A stretch of 43,754 nucleotides of DNA from Blastocatellia bacterium (lineage in GTDB: Bacteria; Acidobacteriota; Blastocatellia; Pyrinomonadales; Pyrinomonadaceae), in the NCBI GenBank assembly GCA_003487805.1, contig DNNE01000171.1, forward strand, positions 14,670-58,423, written 5' to 3'. This document shows, in pieces, positions 8,131-15,683 of this stretch. Each line of letters starts with the position of its first letter. The first letter of the stretch is position 1. A program made the translations under genes and the position numbers. The notes beneath the pieces were generated by a model. The model ran no database searches. It was not told where the DNA came from and saw only the letters and a program-made list of their open reading frames with translations.

Positions 8131-10035
8131 TTACTTCGCTGCCGCAGCTTTCAGATCCAGAGTGCGAATTATGCGGTGTAGATTGTTCGGGTGAATACCC
8201 AGCACTCCCGCTGCTTCAGTGTAATTCCCTTGTGATTGCGCCAATGCGTTCAGGATTATTTGCCGCTTTGCGTCCTTAACGGCGTCATTGTAATTCACCG
8301 GAATCTGGCTCCCGCCATCAGCTAAATTCCGCACACGTCCCGGCAAATCCTCCACACCAATCGTCTCGGCTGAGCCCAGCACCACCGCGCGCTCGATGGC
8401 ATTCTCAAGTTCGCGAATGTTTCCCGGCCAGTCGTAGGTTTGCAGCAGCGCCCGCGCCTCGGGCGTGATGCCGGTAACAGACCGCTTGCACTCATTGGCG
8501 TATTTCATTGTGAAGTAACTTGCGAGCAATGGAACATCGTCCCTCCGATCACGCAAGGGAGGCATCGTCAACTTCACCACATTCAAGCGGTGATAAAGGT
8601 CTTCGCGGAACGTTCCATTCTTAATCATTTCGTCGAGATTGCGATTCGTGGCCGCGATGATGCGCACGTCAAGTTCGATCGAACGCGTGCCGCCGAGCCT
8701 TTCAATCTTGTGATCCTGGAGAAACCGCAGCAGACGTGACTGCATCGCCATGGTCATCTCGCCGATTTCGTCGAGAAATACGGTGCCGCCGTGGGCCACT
8801 TCGAGCTTGCCGTGCTTGCGGCCAATAGCGCCGGTGAACGCACCTTTTTCGTGTCCGAATAATTCACTTTCGAGCAGGGTTTCCGTCAGGGCGGCGCAAT
8901 TGATCGGAACATACGGTTGATCCGCGCGAGGACTATTCGCATGAATAGCGTGTGCCGCCAATTCCTTTCCGGTGCCGCTCTCGCCACAAATCAGGACGGC
9001 AGACTTCGCGGGTGCGACCCGCTGAATGAATCGATAAACTTCCTGTGAGGCCGGACTCTCGCCGATCATGTTGTGTTCGATCGCGAGGGTTGATCTGAGC
9101 CGGCTGTTTTCGTCTTCCAACCATTCGATTTGCCGCGCGTTCTCGAGTGAGACTGCCGCCATTCCGGCGATGCCCGCCAGCAATTGCAAGTGCGCTTCAT
9201 CGAAGCGCACGATCGGATCGCTGGTGTCGAGATAGATTGACCCCATGAGCTTTTCGACGACGATTAAGGGCACGCACATCAACGAGCTGATTTGCGCCGC
9301 CATCAAACTGTCGGCTGATTTCAAACTCTCGCTGGTTTGAATATCGTTGGTGAGGACGGCCACACGTTCGCGCATGACGCGCTCGACTACTGTGCGACTC
9401 ACGCGGACAGGCTGGTTTTGCTGATCGCGATGTTTGGCATAAACGGACGAGAAATCCTTCTCGCCGCGCCCCAATAGAATCGCGCCCCTATCTACCGGAA
9501 TGATTTCAAAAATCGCGTCGAGTATTTCCCGCACCAACTCCTGCGTATGGCGCAACTGATTGATACGGGTCGCGATTCTCAGCACCACGCCCAGGTCGCG
9601 CGCCATTCGTTCGTGAGCAGGATCCGTGACCAGGATCTGCTCAGTCGGATACAGGAGAGTCTCAGGCAGAAGTTCCCTGGCCGATTGCGTGAGTGGGTCA
9701 GAATCGTCCCACCGCACCAGATGCCCTGACGTTGTTTGCTCGCCTTCCTCAGTTAAGAAGAGAAGTTCGATACTTCCAACTCGCAATTGGTCGGCATGGA
9801 TGAGTGTTTGCTCTTTTACCGGAATGCCGTTAACGAAAGTCCCGTTGTAACTATCGAGGTCGATTACCTTGAAATCATCATGCTCCTGTCGGATTAGACA
9901 ATGGCGCCGCGAAACGGACGCATGATTCAACGAGATGGAACTGGCCGACTCGCGACCAATGGTGATCTCTTCACTCGCCAGGGGAAACGTTGCCCCCTTT
10001 TTCGACCCGTTGACCGCGACTAGTCTTGGATTCAT
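8131..10035 (-). CDS. FHA-GAF sigma-54 activator
   Basis: A 634-residue transcription activator with no receiver domain. The N-terminal FHA domain (about 1-95: ITIGRES, HASVSRRHC, DSYNGTFVNG) binds phosphothreonine peptides in this family, implying input from Ser/Thr kinases. A GAF domain follows (about 145-300). The AAA+ module has GESGTGKE, GAFTGA and FLDEIGEM. A Fis-type HTH ends the protein (NYTEAAGVLGIHPNNLHRII). It lies convergent to the NtrC-type regulator. Two tandem TATC-N6-GATA palindromes lie 65-99 bp upstream of its ATG and may be an operator. Family assignment is firm; signal and regulon are unknown. Confidence 0.93.
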   Translation of the reverse strand: MNPRLVAVNGSKKGATFPLASEEITIGRESASSISLNHASVSRRHCLIRQEHDDFKVIDLDSYNGTFVNGIPVKEQTLIHADQLRVGSIELLFLTEEGEQTTSGHLVRWDDSDPLTQSARELLPETLLYPTEQILVTDPAHERMARDLGVVLRIATRINQLRHTQELVREILDAIFEIIPVDRGAILLGRGEKDFSSVYAKHRDQQNQPVRVSRTVVERVMRERVAVLTNDIQTSESLKSADSLMAAQISSLMCVPLIVVEKLMGSIYLDTSDPIVRFDEAHLQLLAGIAGMAAVSLENARQIEWLEDENSRLRSTLAIEHNMIGESPASQEVYRFIQRVAPAKSAVLICGESGTGKELAAHAIHANSPRADQPYVPINCAALTETLLESELFGHEKGAFTGAIGRKHGKLEVAHGGTVFLDEIGEMTMAMQSRLLRFLQDHKIERLGGTRSIELDVRIIAATNRNLDEMIKNGTFREDLYHRLNVVKLTMPPLRDRRDDVPLLASYFTMKYANECKRSVTGITPEARALLQTYDWPGNIRELENAIERAVVLGSAETIGVEDLPGRVRNLADGGSQIPVNYNDAVKDAKRQIILNALAQSQGNYTEAAGVLGIHPNNLHRIIRTLDLKAAAAK

Positions 10036-10097
10036 AGCTTCGACATTAAGCCAGCATTACCGCGAATAGCTCTAACGTACAACCGAAAGAACGTTTA

Positions 10098-10134
10098 GCT
10101 ATCGCTACTGATAGCCTTACTATCACTTCTGATA
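10098..10134. promoter_or_regulatory. Tandem palindromic operator-like sites
   Basis: Two 14-bp sites of the form TATCRCTWCTGATA lie at 10100-10113 and 10121-10134. They match at 12 of 14 positions, and each is a palindrome of TATC-N6-GATA type. Their centres are 21 bp apart, about two helical turns, so they lie on the same DNA face. The pair is 65-99 bp upstream of the FHA activator's ATG. The geometry fits cooperative binding by a dimeric regulator; which one is not visible. Confidence 0.5.
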
Positions 10135-10257
10135 TAAAAAAGCCAGCAGCCGGTCATCCAAACCCTTGCTCCGCGCGTTGCATGTGTCGAAAACCAAGCA
10201 GATTCGCTGATTCCCCTTCAACTCTTTGATTGTTGAAAAAGCGGCACGGGAATCGCT
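10123..10257 (-). pseudogene. Possible short coding remnant
   Basis: Between two in-frame stops, the minus strand reads as 44 residues ending DDRLLAFLYQK, with NQRICLVFDTCNARSKG in the middle. It has no ATG; a TTG (complement of 10219-10221) would give 32 residues. The residue mix is protein-like, but no family is recognised and no ribosome-binding site is clear. It may be the tail of a decayed gene or chance. Confidence 0.2.
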
Positions 10258-10416
10258 CTAGGGAAACACGAAAGAGAATTTCGAGCCACGGGGCAACAAA
10301 CACGAGTGATGGCGCCTTAACCTCAGCGCCACGTTGAAAATCCTATCCCCACGCCGACAGGGTGAAGCGAGCAGCGTCCTATACCAGCAGAAGTTCCTGC
10401 AAGCTCACCAGGCAGC

Positions 10417-10452
10417 AACCCGAAGTCCCACCCTTCGGGTTGTTTGTATTTT
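10417..10452 (+). terminator. Intrinsic terminator-like hairpin
   Basis: A perfect 9-bp stem AACCCGAAG (10417-10425) / CTTCGGGTT (10433-10441) with loop TCCCACC is followed by a T-rich tail (GTTTGTATTTT). The T-run lies only on the right side, so it would act on plus-strand transcription, yet no recognised plus-strand gene lies between 8113 and it. Confidence 0.55.
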
Positions 10453-10567
10453 CGGGACCTTGAATCACTTTCTCCGGTCAATAAATCCAAAAAGAAAAAG
10501 AAGGTTGTCATAAATCGACAAGTGCGCGTATTTTTGTGCAGCAGAATAAATACGAGGTTTCTGATTT

Positions 10568-11035
10568 TTGCGACGACGTAAGATTGATGGTTGCCCCATA
10601 GCAGGCGCGCTGCAACTGATTGGTGATAAGTGGACCATGTTGGTTGTGCGCGATCTCTTTGCAGGCCCAAAGCGAACTACAGAACTGTTGGAAGACCTGC
10701 ACCCCATCAGCAGCCGCACATTAATGGGGCGGCTGCGTGAGATGGAGCAGGACGCTCTGATTCTGCGGAACAACTATGGCGGATTGCCGCGTCGGGTCGA
10801 ATATGAATTAACAGAACGCGGGCGGCGGTTGGTGCCGCTGCTTGATGCGCTGATGAAAGTCGGGCAAGCCCTGGAATGCAATGAATGTCAGGATCGAAAA
10901 GACAGCGCCGGATACTATTGCGATTTTTGTCCTGAGCAAAGACCAGCAATGCAATTTATCGATGAACCTGAAGTAATCGAACCTCGGCCCGAACCTGCGC
11001 CGCGCCGCAAGGACGATTCGATCGTTCTGTTGTAG
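10568..11035 (+). CDS. HxlR-family transcriptional regulator
   Basis: A 155-residue winged-helix regulator. The HxlR core spans residues about 8-100: C9 in the N-terminal CPIAGALQLIGDKWTMLVVRDL, then a recognition region (SSRTLMGRLREMEQDALI) and a wing (PRRVEYELTERGR). A four-Cys tail (CNEC ... CDFC, about 106-122) could bind zinc or sense redox state. The start appears to be TTG, with GAGG 10 nt upstream; no better in-frame start precedes it. The next three genes encode thiol-redox proteins, so a role as a redox-responsive regulator of this cluster is inferred. The last 25 residues are acidic/proline-rich and likely disordered. Confidence 0.85.
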   Translation: MRRRKIDGCPIAGALQLIGDKWTMLVVRDLFAGPKRTTELLEDLHPISSRTLMGRLREMEQDALILRNNYGGLPRRVEYELTERGRRLVPLLDALMKVGQALECNECQDRKDSAGYYCDFCPEQRPAMQFIDEPEVIEPRPEPAPRRKDDSIVLL

Positions 11036-11070
11036 AGTGTTATTGACTGCATAACGAATCTCTCCACGAC

Positions 11071-11529
11071 GTGATGTCCGACCCGATTCCTTCTTCAAAG
11101 AGTCTTACCTGGCCCTACCTAATTGTGGCGTTGCTCTCGCTGGTCGGACTCGGTGATGCGATCTATCTCACCATCCAGGATCTAACAGGTCAGAATTTGC
11201 GCTGCACTATTATTTCCGGGTGCGCGGAAGTACTCGGCAGCAAGTACTCTCACATAGCCGGCATTCCGCTGGCTTCACTCGGGGCCTTCGCTTACTTTCT
11301 CGCTTTCAGTCTGGCGATCCTGGTGCTGTTTGGTTACGGCTTCGCGCGACATGCGCTGCCAGTCCTCGTCGGCATAATGTTCTTGACCAGCCTTTGGCTG
11401 CTGTACCTGCAAGCCTTCGTCATTCATCACTTTTGCCAGTATTGTTTGCTGTCGGCGGCGGTAACGATCCTGTTAACGGTCATTGTGTTTGCGGCGATCA
11501 TCGCCAGGCGGCGCGTCATGGCATTCTGA
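11071..11529 (+). CDS. Vitamin K epoxide reductase (VKOR)-like membrane protein
   Basis: A 152-residue integral membrane protein with four or five hydrophobic helices. It has both cysteine pairs typical of bacterial VKOR homologues: a loop pair (C45 and C51 in CTIISGC) and the active-site CxxC (CQYC, near residue 125). SKYSHIAGIPLASLG matches the conserved segment after the loop pair. In the family this enzyme passes electrons from a periplasmic DsbA-like oxidase to quinone, driving disulfide formation. GTG at 11071 or ATG at 11074 may be the start; the Shine-Dalgarno site is weak. It lies 35 bp after the HxlR-type gene and 89 bp before a redoxin gene. Confidence 0.88.
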   Translation: MMSDPIPSSKSLTWPYLIVALLSLVGLGDAIYLTIQDLTGQNLRCTIISGCAEVLGSKYSHIAGIPLASLGAFAYFLAFSLAILVLFGYGFARHALPVLVGIMFLTSLWLLYLQAFVIHHFCQYCLLSAAVTILLTVIVFAAIIARRRVMAF

Positions 11530-11618
11530 TATCGGGAAGCAATCCGGCACTTGCCACGTCTAACTTCTCGCTGCTAATCTTGCAGTCACACCAGCCAATT
11601 CTGAAAGGAGTTACCAGA

Positions 11619-12233
11619 ATGAAGAAGCAATACGCGATTTCTCTTTTTGTCGCAGCGCTATTAATCGTAGCCCTGGCGGCCATCGCCGGCAGCGGTCGCA
11701 ACGCCACTGATTTGCCGGCGCCGCCCGCAATTGGCGCGATGATCGAAGATTTCAAACTGCCTGACGCTGACGGCGCGCAGCACACGCTGAATTCGCTGAA
11801 GGGCAAGAATGGTGCGGTCATTATCTTCATCGCGACCCGTTGTCCGGTGTCGAACGGCTACAACGACCGAATGGAGAAGCTCGCCGAGGATTATCAGTCC
11901 AAAGGTATCAACGTGATCGGCATCAATTCGAACTCGACTGAACCGGCGTCTGAAGTGAAGTCGCATGCGGCTGAGAAGCATCTGACGTTCGCGATTCTTA
12001 AAGATGACGGTAACAAGATTGCGGATCGATTTGGCGCCAACCACACGCCGGAAGCATACGTGATCGACGCGAGTGGCAAGCTTGTCTATCACGGACGCAT
12101 CGACAACTCGCAGAACACGGCAAACATCAGCTCGAACGATTTGCGCGAGGCGCTGGATGCAATTCTGGCTGGGAAGCCGATTCAAAAGACTACTTCCGTG
12201 GCGTTTGGCTGCTCGATTAAGCGAGTTTCGTAG
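11619..12233 (+). CDS. Exported redoxin (AhpC/TSA-thioredoxin-like)
   Basis: 204 residues starting at the ATG 8 nt after AAAGGAG (11604-11610). An N-terminal signal or anchor (about 5-25) precedes a thioredoxin fold. The active-site region reads ATRCPVSNGYNDRM, so it has one Cys followed by PVS rather than CxxC. A second Cys occurs near the C-terminus (FGCSIKR). A cis-Pro-type segment (NHTPEAYVIDASGKLVYHGRID) is present. The CPVS motif with a C-terminal GCSIKR fits a recurrent redoxin subgroup and suggests peroxiredoxin-like or two-Cys chemistry between distant cysteines (inference). A longer reading upstream overlaps the VKOR gene and is rejected. Confidence 0.87.
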   Translation: MKKQYAISLFVAALLIVALAAIAGSGRNATDLPAPPAIGAMIEDFKLPDADGAQHTLNSLKGKNGAVIIFIATRCPVSNGYNDRMEKLAEDYQSKGINVIGINSNSTEPASEVKSHAAEKHLTFAILKDDGNKIADRFGANHTPEAYVIDASGKLVYHGRIDNSQNTANISSNDLREALDAILAGKPIQKTTSVAFGCSIKRVS

Positions 12234-12238
12234 TAGCT

Positions 12239-12263
12239 GTAGCGCGAGCTGTTAGCTTGCGAG
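12239..12263 (+). repeat. Short hairpin repeat, copy 1
   Basis: The stem CGCGAGCT, loop GTT and arm AGCTTGCG are preceded by GTAG. Two related copies lie at 30729-30752 and, inverted, at 30877-30900. Compared with copy 2, one base pair changes from A-T to G-C on both sides, preserving pairing. It sits 5 bp past the redoxin stop codon. Confidence 0.65.
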
Positions 12264-12294
12264 TTCGGCTGTCAAAAACGGACACAGGTACCAT

Positions 12295-13047
12295 ATGAGA
12301 ATGCACTTTCGCCCACCAATCCTTTTTATCGGTGTAGCCGCGATTCTCTATTTCGGCTGCGCAGCGCTGGCTCAGACGCCGGCGGTCAGCGCTGCGAAGC
12401 AACTTGATGGGGTACCTTTCATCTCCGCGCGCCTGTCGCAGCGCTTGTTTCCCGTTCCGTCGGAGCCCTTATCTTTTGGTCCCAGGCCACGCGGATGTTT
12501 TTGTGATGAAGATTGTTTCGCTGCGTTGCAAGAAAAGCAGAGAATTCAATCAAGGCAGAGATTTCAATCGATGCCACCGTGGCCGCCTCTTTATCCGCAT
12601 GCTGAAAATGAAATTCGGGTAATTGATCTCGACGGCCTGAAGAAAATTCTGCAGCGCGATCCAAAAGACACGCGGCCTCTGCTGATAAATTTTTGGGCCA
12701 CCTGGTGCGATCCATGCCGCGAAGAGTTCCCGGACCTCGTCAAACTCGATTCTGATTATCGATCGAAAGGCCTGAACTTTGTGGCAGTGAGTCTCGACGA
12801 CATCACTGACATCAAAACGGCGGTGCCAAAGTTTTTGAATGAGATGAAGGCGACAATGCCGGTCGTCTTGCTGAACGTCAGCGATCCTGAGCCCGCGATC
12901 AAAGCAGTCGATGACAAGTGGGATGGCCAACTGCCGGCAACTTTTCTATACGACAAAGACGGTAAAGTAATCTACAGACATTTCGGTAAAATCAAGCCCG
13001 ACGAATTGCGCGCAGCTTTGGATAAGGTAGTCGTCAGCAAGCAGTAA
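12295..13047 (+). CDS. TlpA-family exported thioredoxin
   Basis: A 250-residue secreted thioredoxin-fold protein. The signal peptide covers about 1-27 (ILFIGVAAILYFGCAALAQ). A distinct N-terminal stretch (about 50-100) holds an unusual Cys cluster CFCDEDC. The TlpA domain (about 108-247) has active site WATWCDPC and the cis-Pro region LPATFLYDKDGKVIYRHFG. Family members reduce disulfides of exported proteins or feed electrons into cytochrome c maturation. It is the last gene of the redox cluster. The ATG at 12295 is used; the ATG two codons later is equally possible. Confidence 0.88.
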   Translation: MRMHFRPPILFIGVAAILYFGCAALAQTPAVSAAKQLDGVPFISARLSQRLFPVPSEPLSFGPRPRGCFCDEDCFAALQEKQRIQSRQRFQSMPPWPPLYPHAENEIRVIDLDGLKKILQRDPKDTRPLLINFWATWCDPCREEFPDLVKLDSDYRSKGLNFVAVSLDDITDIKTAVPKFLNEMKATMPVVLLNVSDPEPAIKAVDDKWDGQLPATFLYDKDGKVIYRHFGKIKPDELRAALDKVVVSKQ

Positions 13048-13135
13048 GCCGGACTGACCGTTTGCTGTGAATCGAAGTTCTGGCTCCCTCAGGAGTGGCA
13101 TTGGTATAGACCGGAGCGGCTGATAATGAATGATT

Positions 13136-13176
13136 CAACTCGGCGCGGCATCAGTCAATGATGTCGCGCCGAGTTG
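13136..13176. repeat. 18-bp inverted repeat before purL
   Basis: Arms 13136-13153 and 13159-13176 are complementary at 17 of 18 positions (the exception is a G-T wobble), with the 5-nt loop GTCAA. The left arm begins CAACTCGGCGCG. It lies 88 bp after the TlpA-like stop and 67 bp before the purL ATG, with no T-tract on either side. It may terminate the redox cluster with Rho's help or be an RNA-level element. Confidence 0.7.
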
Positions 13177-13243
13177 CTTGGAAGAGTCTCGGATGGGACT
13201 ATGAATATCGCGCTAACGGAGCTGAAGACGTAACGACTGAGTC

Positions 13244-15577
13244 ATGGAACCAATCAACGCCGAAGTAATCGCCGCTCACAACCTCACGCCGGAAGAATTC
13301 AATCGCCTGAAGGAGCTGCTCGGACGCGAACCGAACCTGGTGGAACTGGGTGTCTTTTCGGTGATGTGGTCTGAACACTGTTCTTACAAGTCTTCACGGG
13401 TTCACTTGAAACGTCTTCTGATTACTGGAGAGCGGGTCATCGTTCCACCAGGTGAAAATGCCGGCGTCGTCGACGTCGGGGACGGCTGGTGCGCCTGCTT
13501 CAAGATCGAATCGCACAATCACCCGTCATTTATCGAGCCGTTTCAGGGCGCCGCCACCGGCGTCGGCGGAATCCTGCGCGATATTTTCACGATGGGCGCG
13601 CGACCCATAGCGGCGCTTAACAGCTTGCGATTCGGATCGCTCGACGATCCGAAAAACGGCAGAAGGAATCGATCCTTGCTGGCCGGGGTCGTGGCAGGCA
13701 TCGCGCATTATGGAAACGCGTTCGGTGTGCCGACTGTTGGCGGTGAAGTTTCGTTCAATGATGCCTACGCGTTGAATCCTCTGGTCAACGCGTTCGCGCT
13801 CGGACTCGTGCGCAAAGATCAAATCTTTTTTGGCAAAGCCACCGGTGTCGGAAATCCCGTCTTGTATGTGGGCGCAAAGACTGGCCGCGATGGAATTCAC
13901 GGCGCGACGATGGCTTCAGCGGAATTCGACGAAGAAGCTTTAGAGAAACGGCCGACAGTACAAGTCGGTGATCCCTTTCTGGAAAAGCTTTTGCTCGAAG
14001 CCTGCCTGGAAGCGATGCGCAGCGGCGCCGTCGCCGGCATTCAGGACATGGGCGCAGCGGGATTGACTTGTTCCACCTGCGAGATGGCCGCGCGCGGGGA
14101 TACCGGCATCGAGATCGACCTATCATTAGTCCCGCAACGTGAAACCGGCATGACCGCGTACGAGATGCTCCTTTCAGAATCGCAGGAGCGCATGCTTATC
14201 GTCGCGCATAAGGGACGCGAGCGCGAAGTGATCGACATCTTTGCCAAGTGGGACCTTGACGCAGTAATCATCGGCCAGGTTCGCGACGATGGCCGCATGC
14301 GCGTATCGCATAACGGCGAAGTTGTCTGCGACGTGCCAGTGAAGGCTTTGACGGATGAAGCACCGGTATATCAGCGCGTGATGCAAGCACCACGCGCTGA
14401 AGTTTCGAGTTCCGAGTTTCAGGTTTCGAGTTCGGAACAAAACCTCGGTGAATCGTCGGAACAATCTGTTGCCACCGCCGAAGAAGAAAACTCGAAACTC
14501 GAAACTCAAAACTCGAAACTTCCAGATTACAACGCCGCATTAATCAAATTACTTTCTTCACCCAACCTTGCTTCCAAAGAATGGGTTTACCGGCAATACG
14601 ATCACATGGTGCGCACAAACACGGTCGTGCTTCCTGGCGCAGACGCCGCGGTCGTTCGCATCAAAGAGACGCGACGCGCTCTCGCCGTCGCGCTGGACGG
14701 TAATGGCCGATATTGCTCGATCGATCCGCGCGAGGGGGCAAAGCTGATCGTCGCCGAAGCTGCGCGCAATGTCGTCTGCGTCGGCGCACAGCCAATTGCA
14801 ATCACTAACTGCCTGAACTTCGCTTCGCCCGAACGGCCTGAAGTGATGTGGTCCTTCTCTGAAGTTATTGACGGAATGACGGAAGCTTGCAAAGCATTCA
14901 ACACGCCGGTGGTTTCCGGCAACGTGTCTTTCTATAACGAGACTGAAGGTCGCGGAATTTTGCCAACGCCGGTCATTGGAATGCTTGGTTTGATCGAGGA
15001 TGTTCGCCGAGTCATTCAACCCGGCTTCAAAAATCCTGGTGACTTTATCGCGCTGCTCGGCACGACGGGAGAGGATCTTGCGGCAAGTGAATACGCTGCG
15101 GCGAGCGGCGTGTCTGACACGCGGGTGCCGAAGCTGAATCTCGATACAGAACTCGCCGTGCAACTCGCCTGTTTGCGTGCGGCGCAAAACGGTCTACTGC
15201 GGTCCGCGCACGATTGTTCAGACGGCGGCCTGGCGGTGGCTTTGGCCGAGTGCTGCTTCTCTTCGCTCAATCATGAAGCGTGCGGCGCCGACATCGACAT
15301 CACCGGCGAATATGCGCTCGCAACTCGCCTATTTAGCGAGTCGCCTTCGCGAATAATTATTAGTTTTGATCAGGCTGTCTTAGGCGATATTGAAGTGATC
15401 GTGGCGGCTGCGAGTTGTCCGATGACCTTGATCGGCAACGTGGGATCCAATCGTCTGCGCATAGAAAGTGACGGCGAAGAAGTAATTGAGCTCGACATCG
15501 ATGAGCTGGAATCGGCCTGGCGCTCGTCGCTGAAAGAAAAACTTCAGGGAGAAGCGATGGCGGCAGGCGCGGAGTGA
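13244..15577 (+). CDS. purL: Phosphoribosylformylglycinamidine synthase subunit PurL
   Basis: 777 residues; small-type PurL, the ATP-dependent FGAM synthase subunit of purine synthesis that normally works with PurQ and PurS. N-terminal WSEHCSYKSSRVHLKRL carries the conserved His; FKIESHNHPSFIEPFQGAATGVGGI, PTVGGEVSFND and IQDMGAAGLTCSTCEMA mark the first AIRS-like half. SPNLASKEWVYRQYDHMVRTNT and VVSGNVSFYNE mark the second. Between the halves, residues about 386-427 form a Ser/Glu-rich insert encoded by an imperfect inverted repeat (14400-14521), which explains the length above the usual 730-745. The frame stays open and the flanks align well, so the enzyme is probably functional. PurQ and PurS are not in the window. 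Confidence 0.96.
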   Translation: MEPINAEVIAAHNLTPEEFNRLKELLGREPNLVELGVFSVMWSEHCSYKSSRVHLKRLLITGERVIVPPGENAGVVDVGDGWCACFKIESHNHPSFIEPFQGAATGVGGILRDIFTMGARPIAALNSLRFGSLDDPKNGRRNRSLLAGVVAGIAHYGNAFGVPTVGGEVSFNDAYALNPLVNAFALGLVRKDQIFFGKATGVGNPVLYVGAKTGRDGIHGATMASAEFDEEALEKRPTVQVGDPFLEKLLLEACLEAMRSGAVAGIQDMGAAGLTCSTCEMAARGDTGIEIDLSLVPQRETGMTAYEMLLSESQERMLIVAHKGREREVIDIFAKWDLDAVIIGQVRDDGRMRVSHNGEVVCDVPVKALTDEAPVYQRVMQAPRAEVSSSEFQVSSSEQNLGESSEQSVATAEEENSKLETQNSKLPDYNAALIKLLSSPNLASKEWVYRQYDHMVRTNTVVLPGADAAVVRIKETRRALAVALDGNGRYCSIDPREGAKLIVAEAARNVVCVGAQPIAITNCLNFASPERPEVMWSFSEVIDGMTEACKAFNTPVVSGNVSFYNETEGRGILPTPVIGMLGLIEDVRRVIQPGFKNPGDFIALLGTTGEDLAASEYAAASGVSDTRVPKLNLDTELAVQLACLRAAQNGLLRSAHDCSDGGLAVALAECCFSSLNHEACGADIDITGEYALATRLFSESPSRIIISFDQAVLGDIEVIVAAASCPMTLIGNVGSNRLRIESDGEEVIELDIDELESAWRSSLKEKLQGEAMAAGAE
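14400..14521. repeat. In-frame inverted repeat inside purL
   Basis: The left arm (14400-14432) and right arm (14489-14521) are complementary at 29 of 33 positions. Both are built from GTTTCGA/TCGAAAC-like units repeated in tandem. The 56-bp centre is unrelated to the arms. It encodes a Ser/Glu-rich linker without stops in the purL frame. The design matches intergenic elements at 20454-20553 and 21734-21835. Confidence 0.85.
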
Positions 15578-15606
15578 TTGGACTGCCAATCTGACGAGGA
15601 CCGGTG

Positions 15607-15615
15607 TGCTATACT
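15607..15615 (+). promoter_or_regulatory. Extended -10 promoter for aldolase gene
   Basis: TG-C-TATACT is an extended -10 element. Transcription would start near 15622, giving a leader of about 60 nt before the Shine-Dalgarno site GGAGGA (15673-15678). No convincing -35 is needed for this promoter type. It excludes an upstream in-frame TTG start at 15606. Confidence 0.5.
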
Positions 15616-15683
15616 TTCGGTCTCGTTATTTAAGCCATAACAGACCAAATCCAGTAATTAAACGTGGCCATTGGAGGAAAATC

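Larger units (their letters stand above)
10036..10567. other. 532-bp intergenic region with hairpins and a terminator
   Basis: This divergent region between the FHA activator and the HxlR-type regulator holds, from left to right: a tandem palindrome pair (10098-10134); a possible coding remnant on the minus strand (10123-10257); a TTCAAC/GTTGAA hairpin at 10217-10237; a perfect TGGCGC/GCGCCA hairpin (10310-10331); and an intrinsic-terminator-like structure on the plus strand (10417-10452). Because the terminator lies before the next plus-strand gene, it may end an unannotated transcript. No known RNA family could be assigned. Confidence 0.5.

Noticed and set aside
10351..10377. Signal-recognition-particle RNA-like core (CAGG ... 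AGCAGC with ACGC/GCGT flanks)
   Set aside because: The flanking helix does not extend beyond 4 bp and the apical loop does not fit the usual GNRA/GGAA tetraloop, so an SRP RNA call is not supported.
11220..11618. 133-codon upstream extension of the redoxin gene
   Set aside because: It overlaps the VKOR-like gene in another frame, and a strong AAAGGAG plus signal peptide mark the ATG at 11619.
14400..14521. Nonfunctional purL due to repeat insertion
   Set aside because: The frame remains open, flanking motifs are intact and the insert falls in a linker, so inactivation is unlikely.
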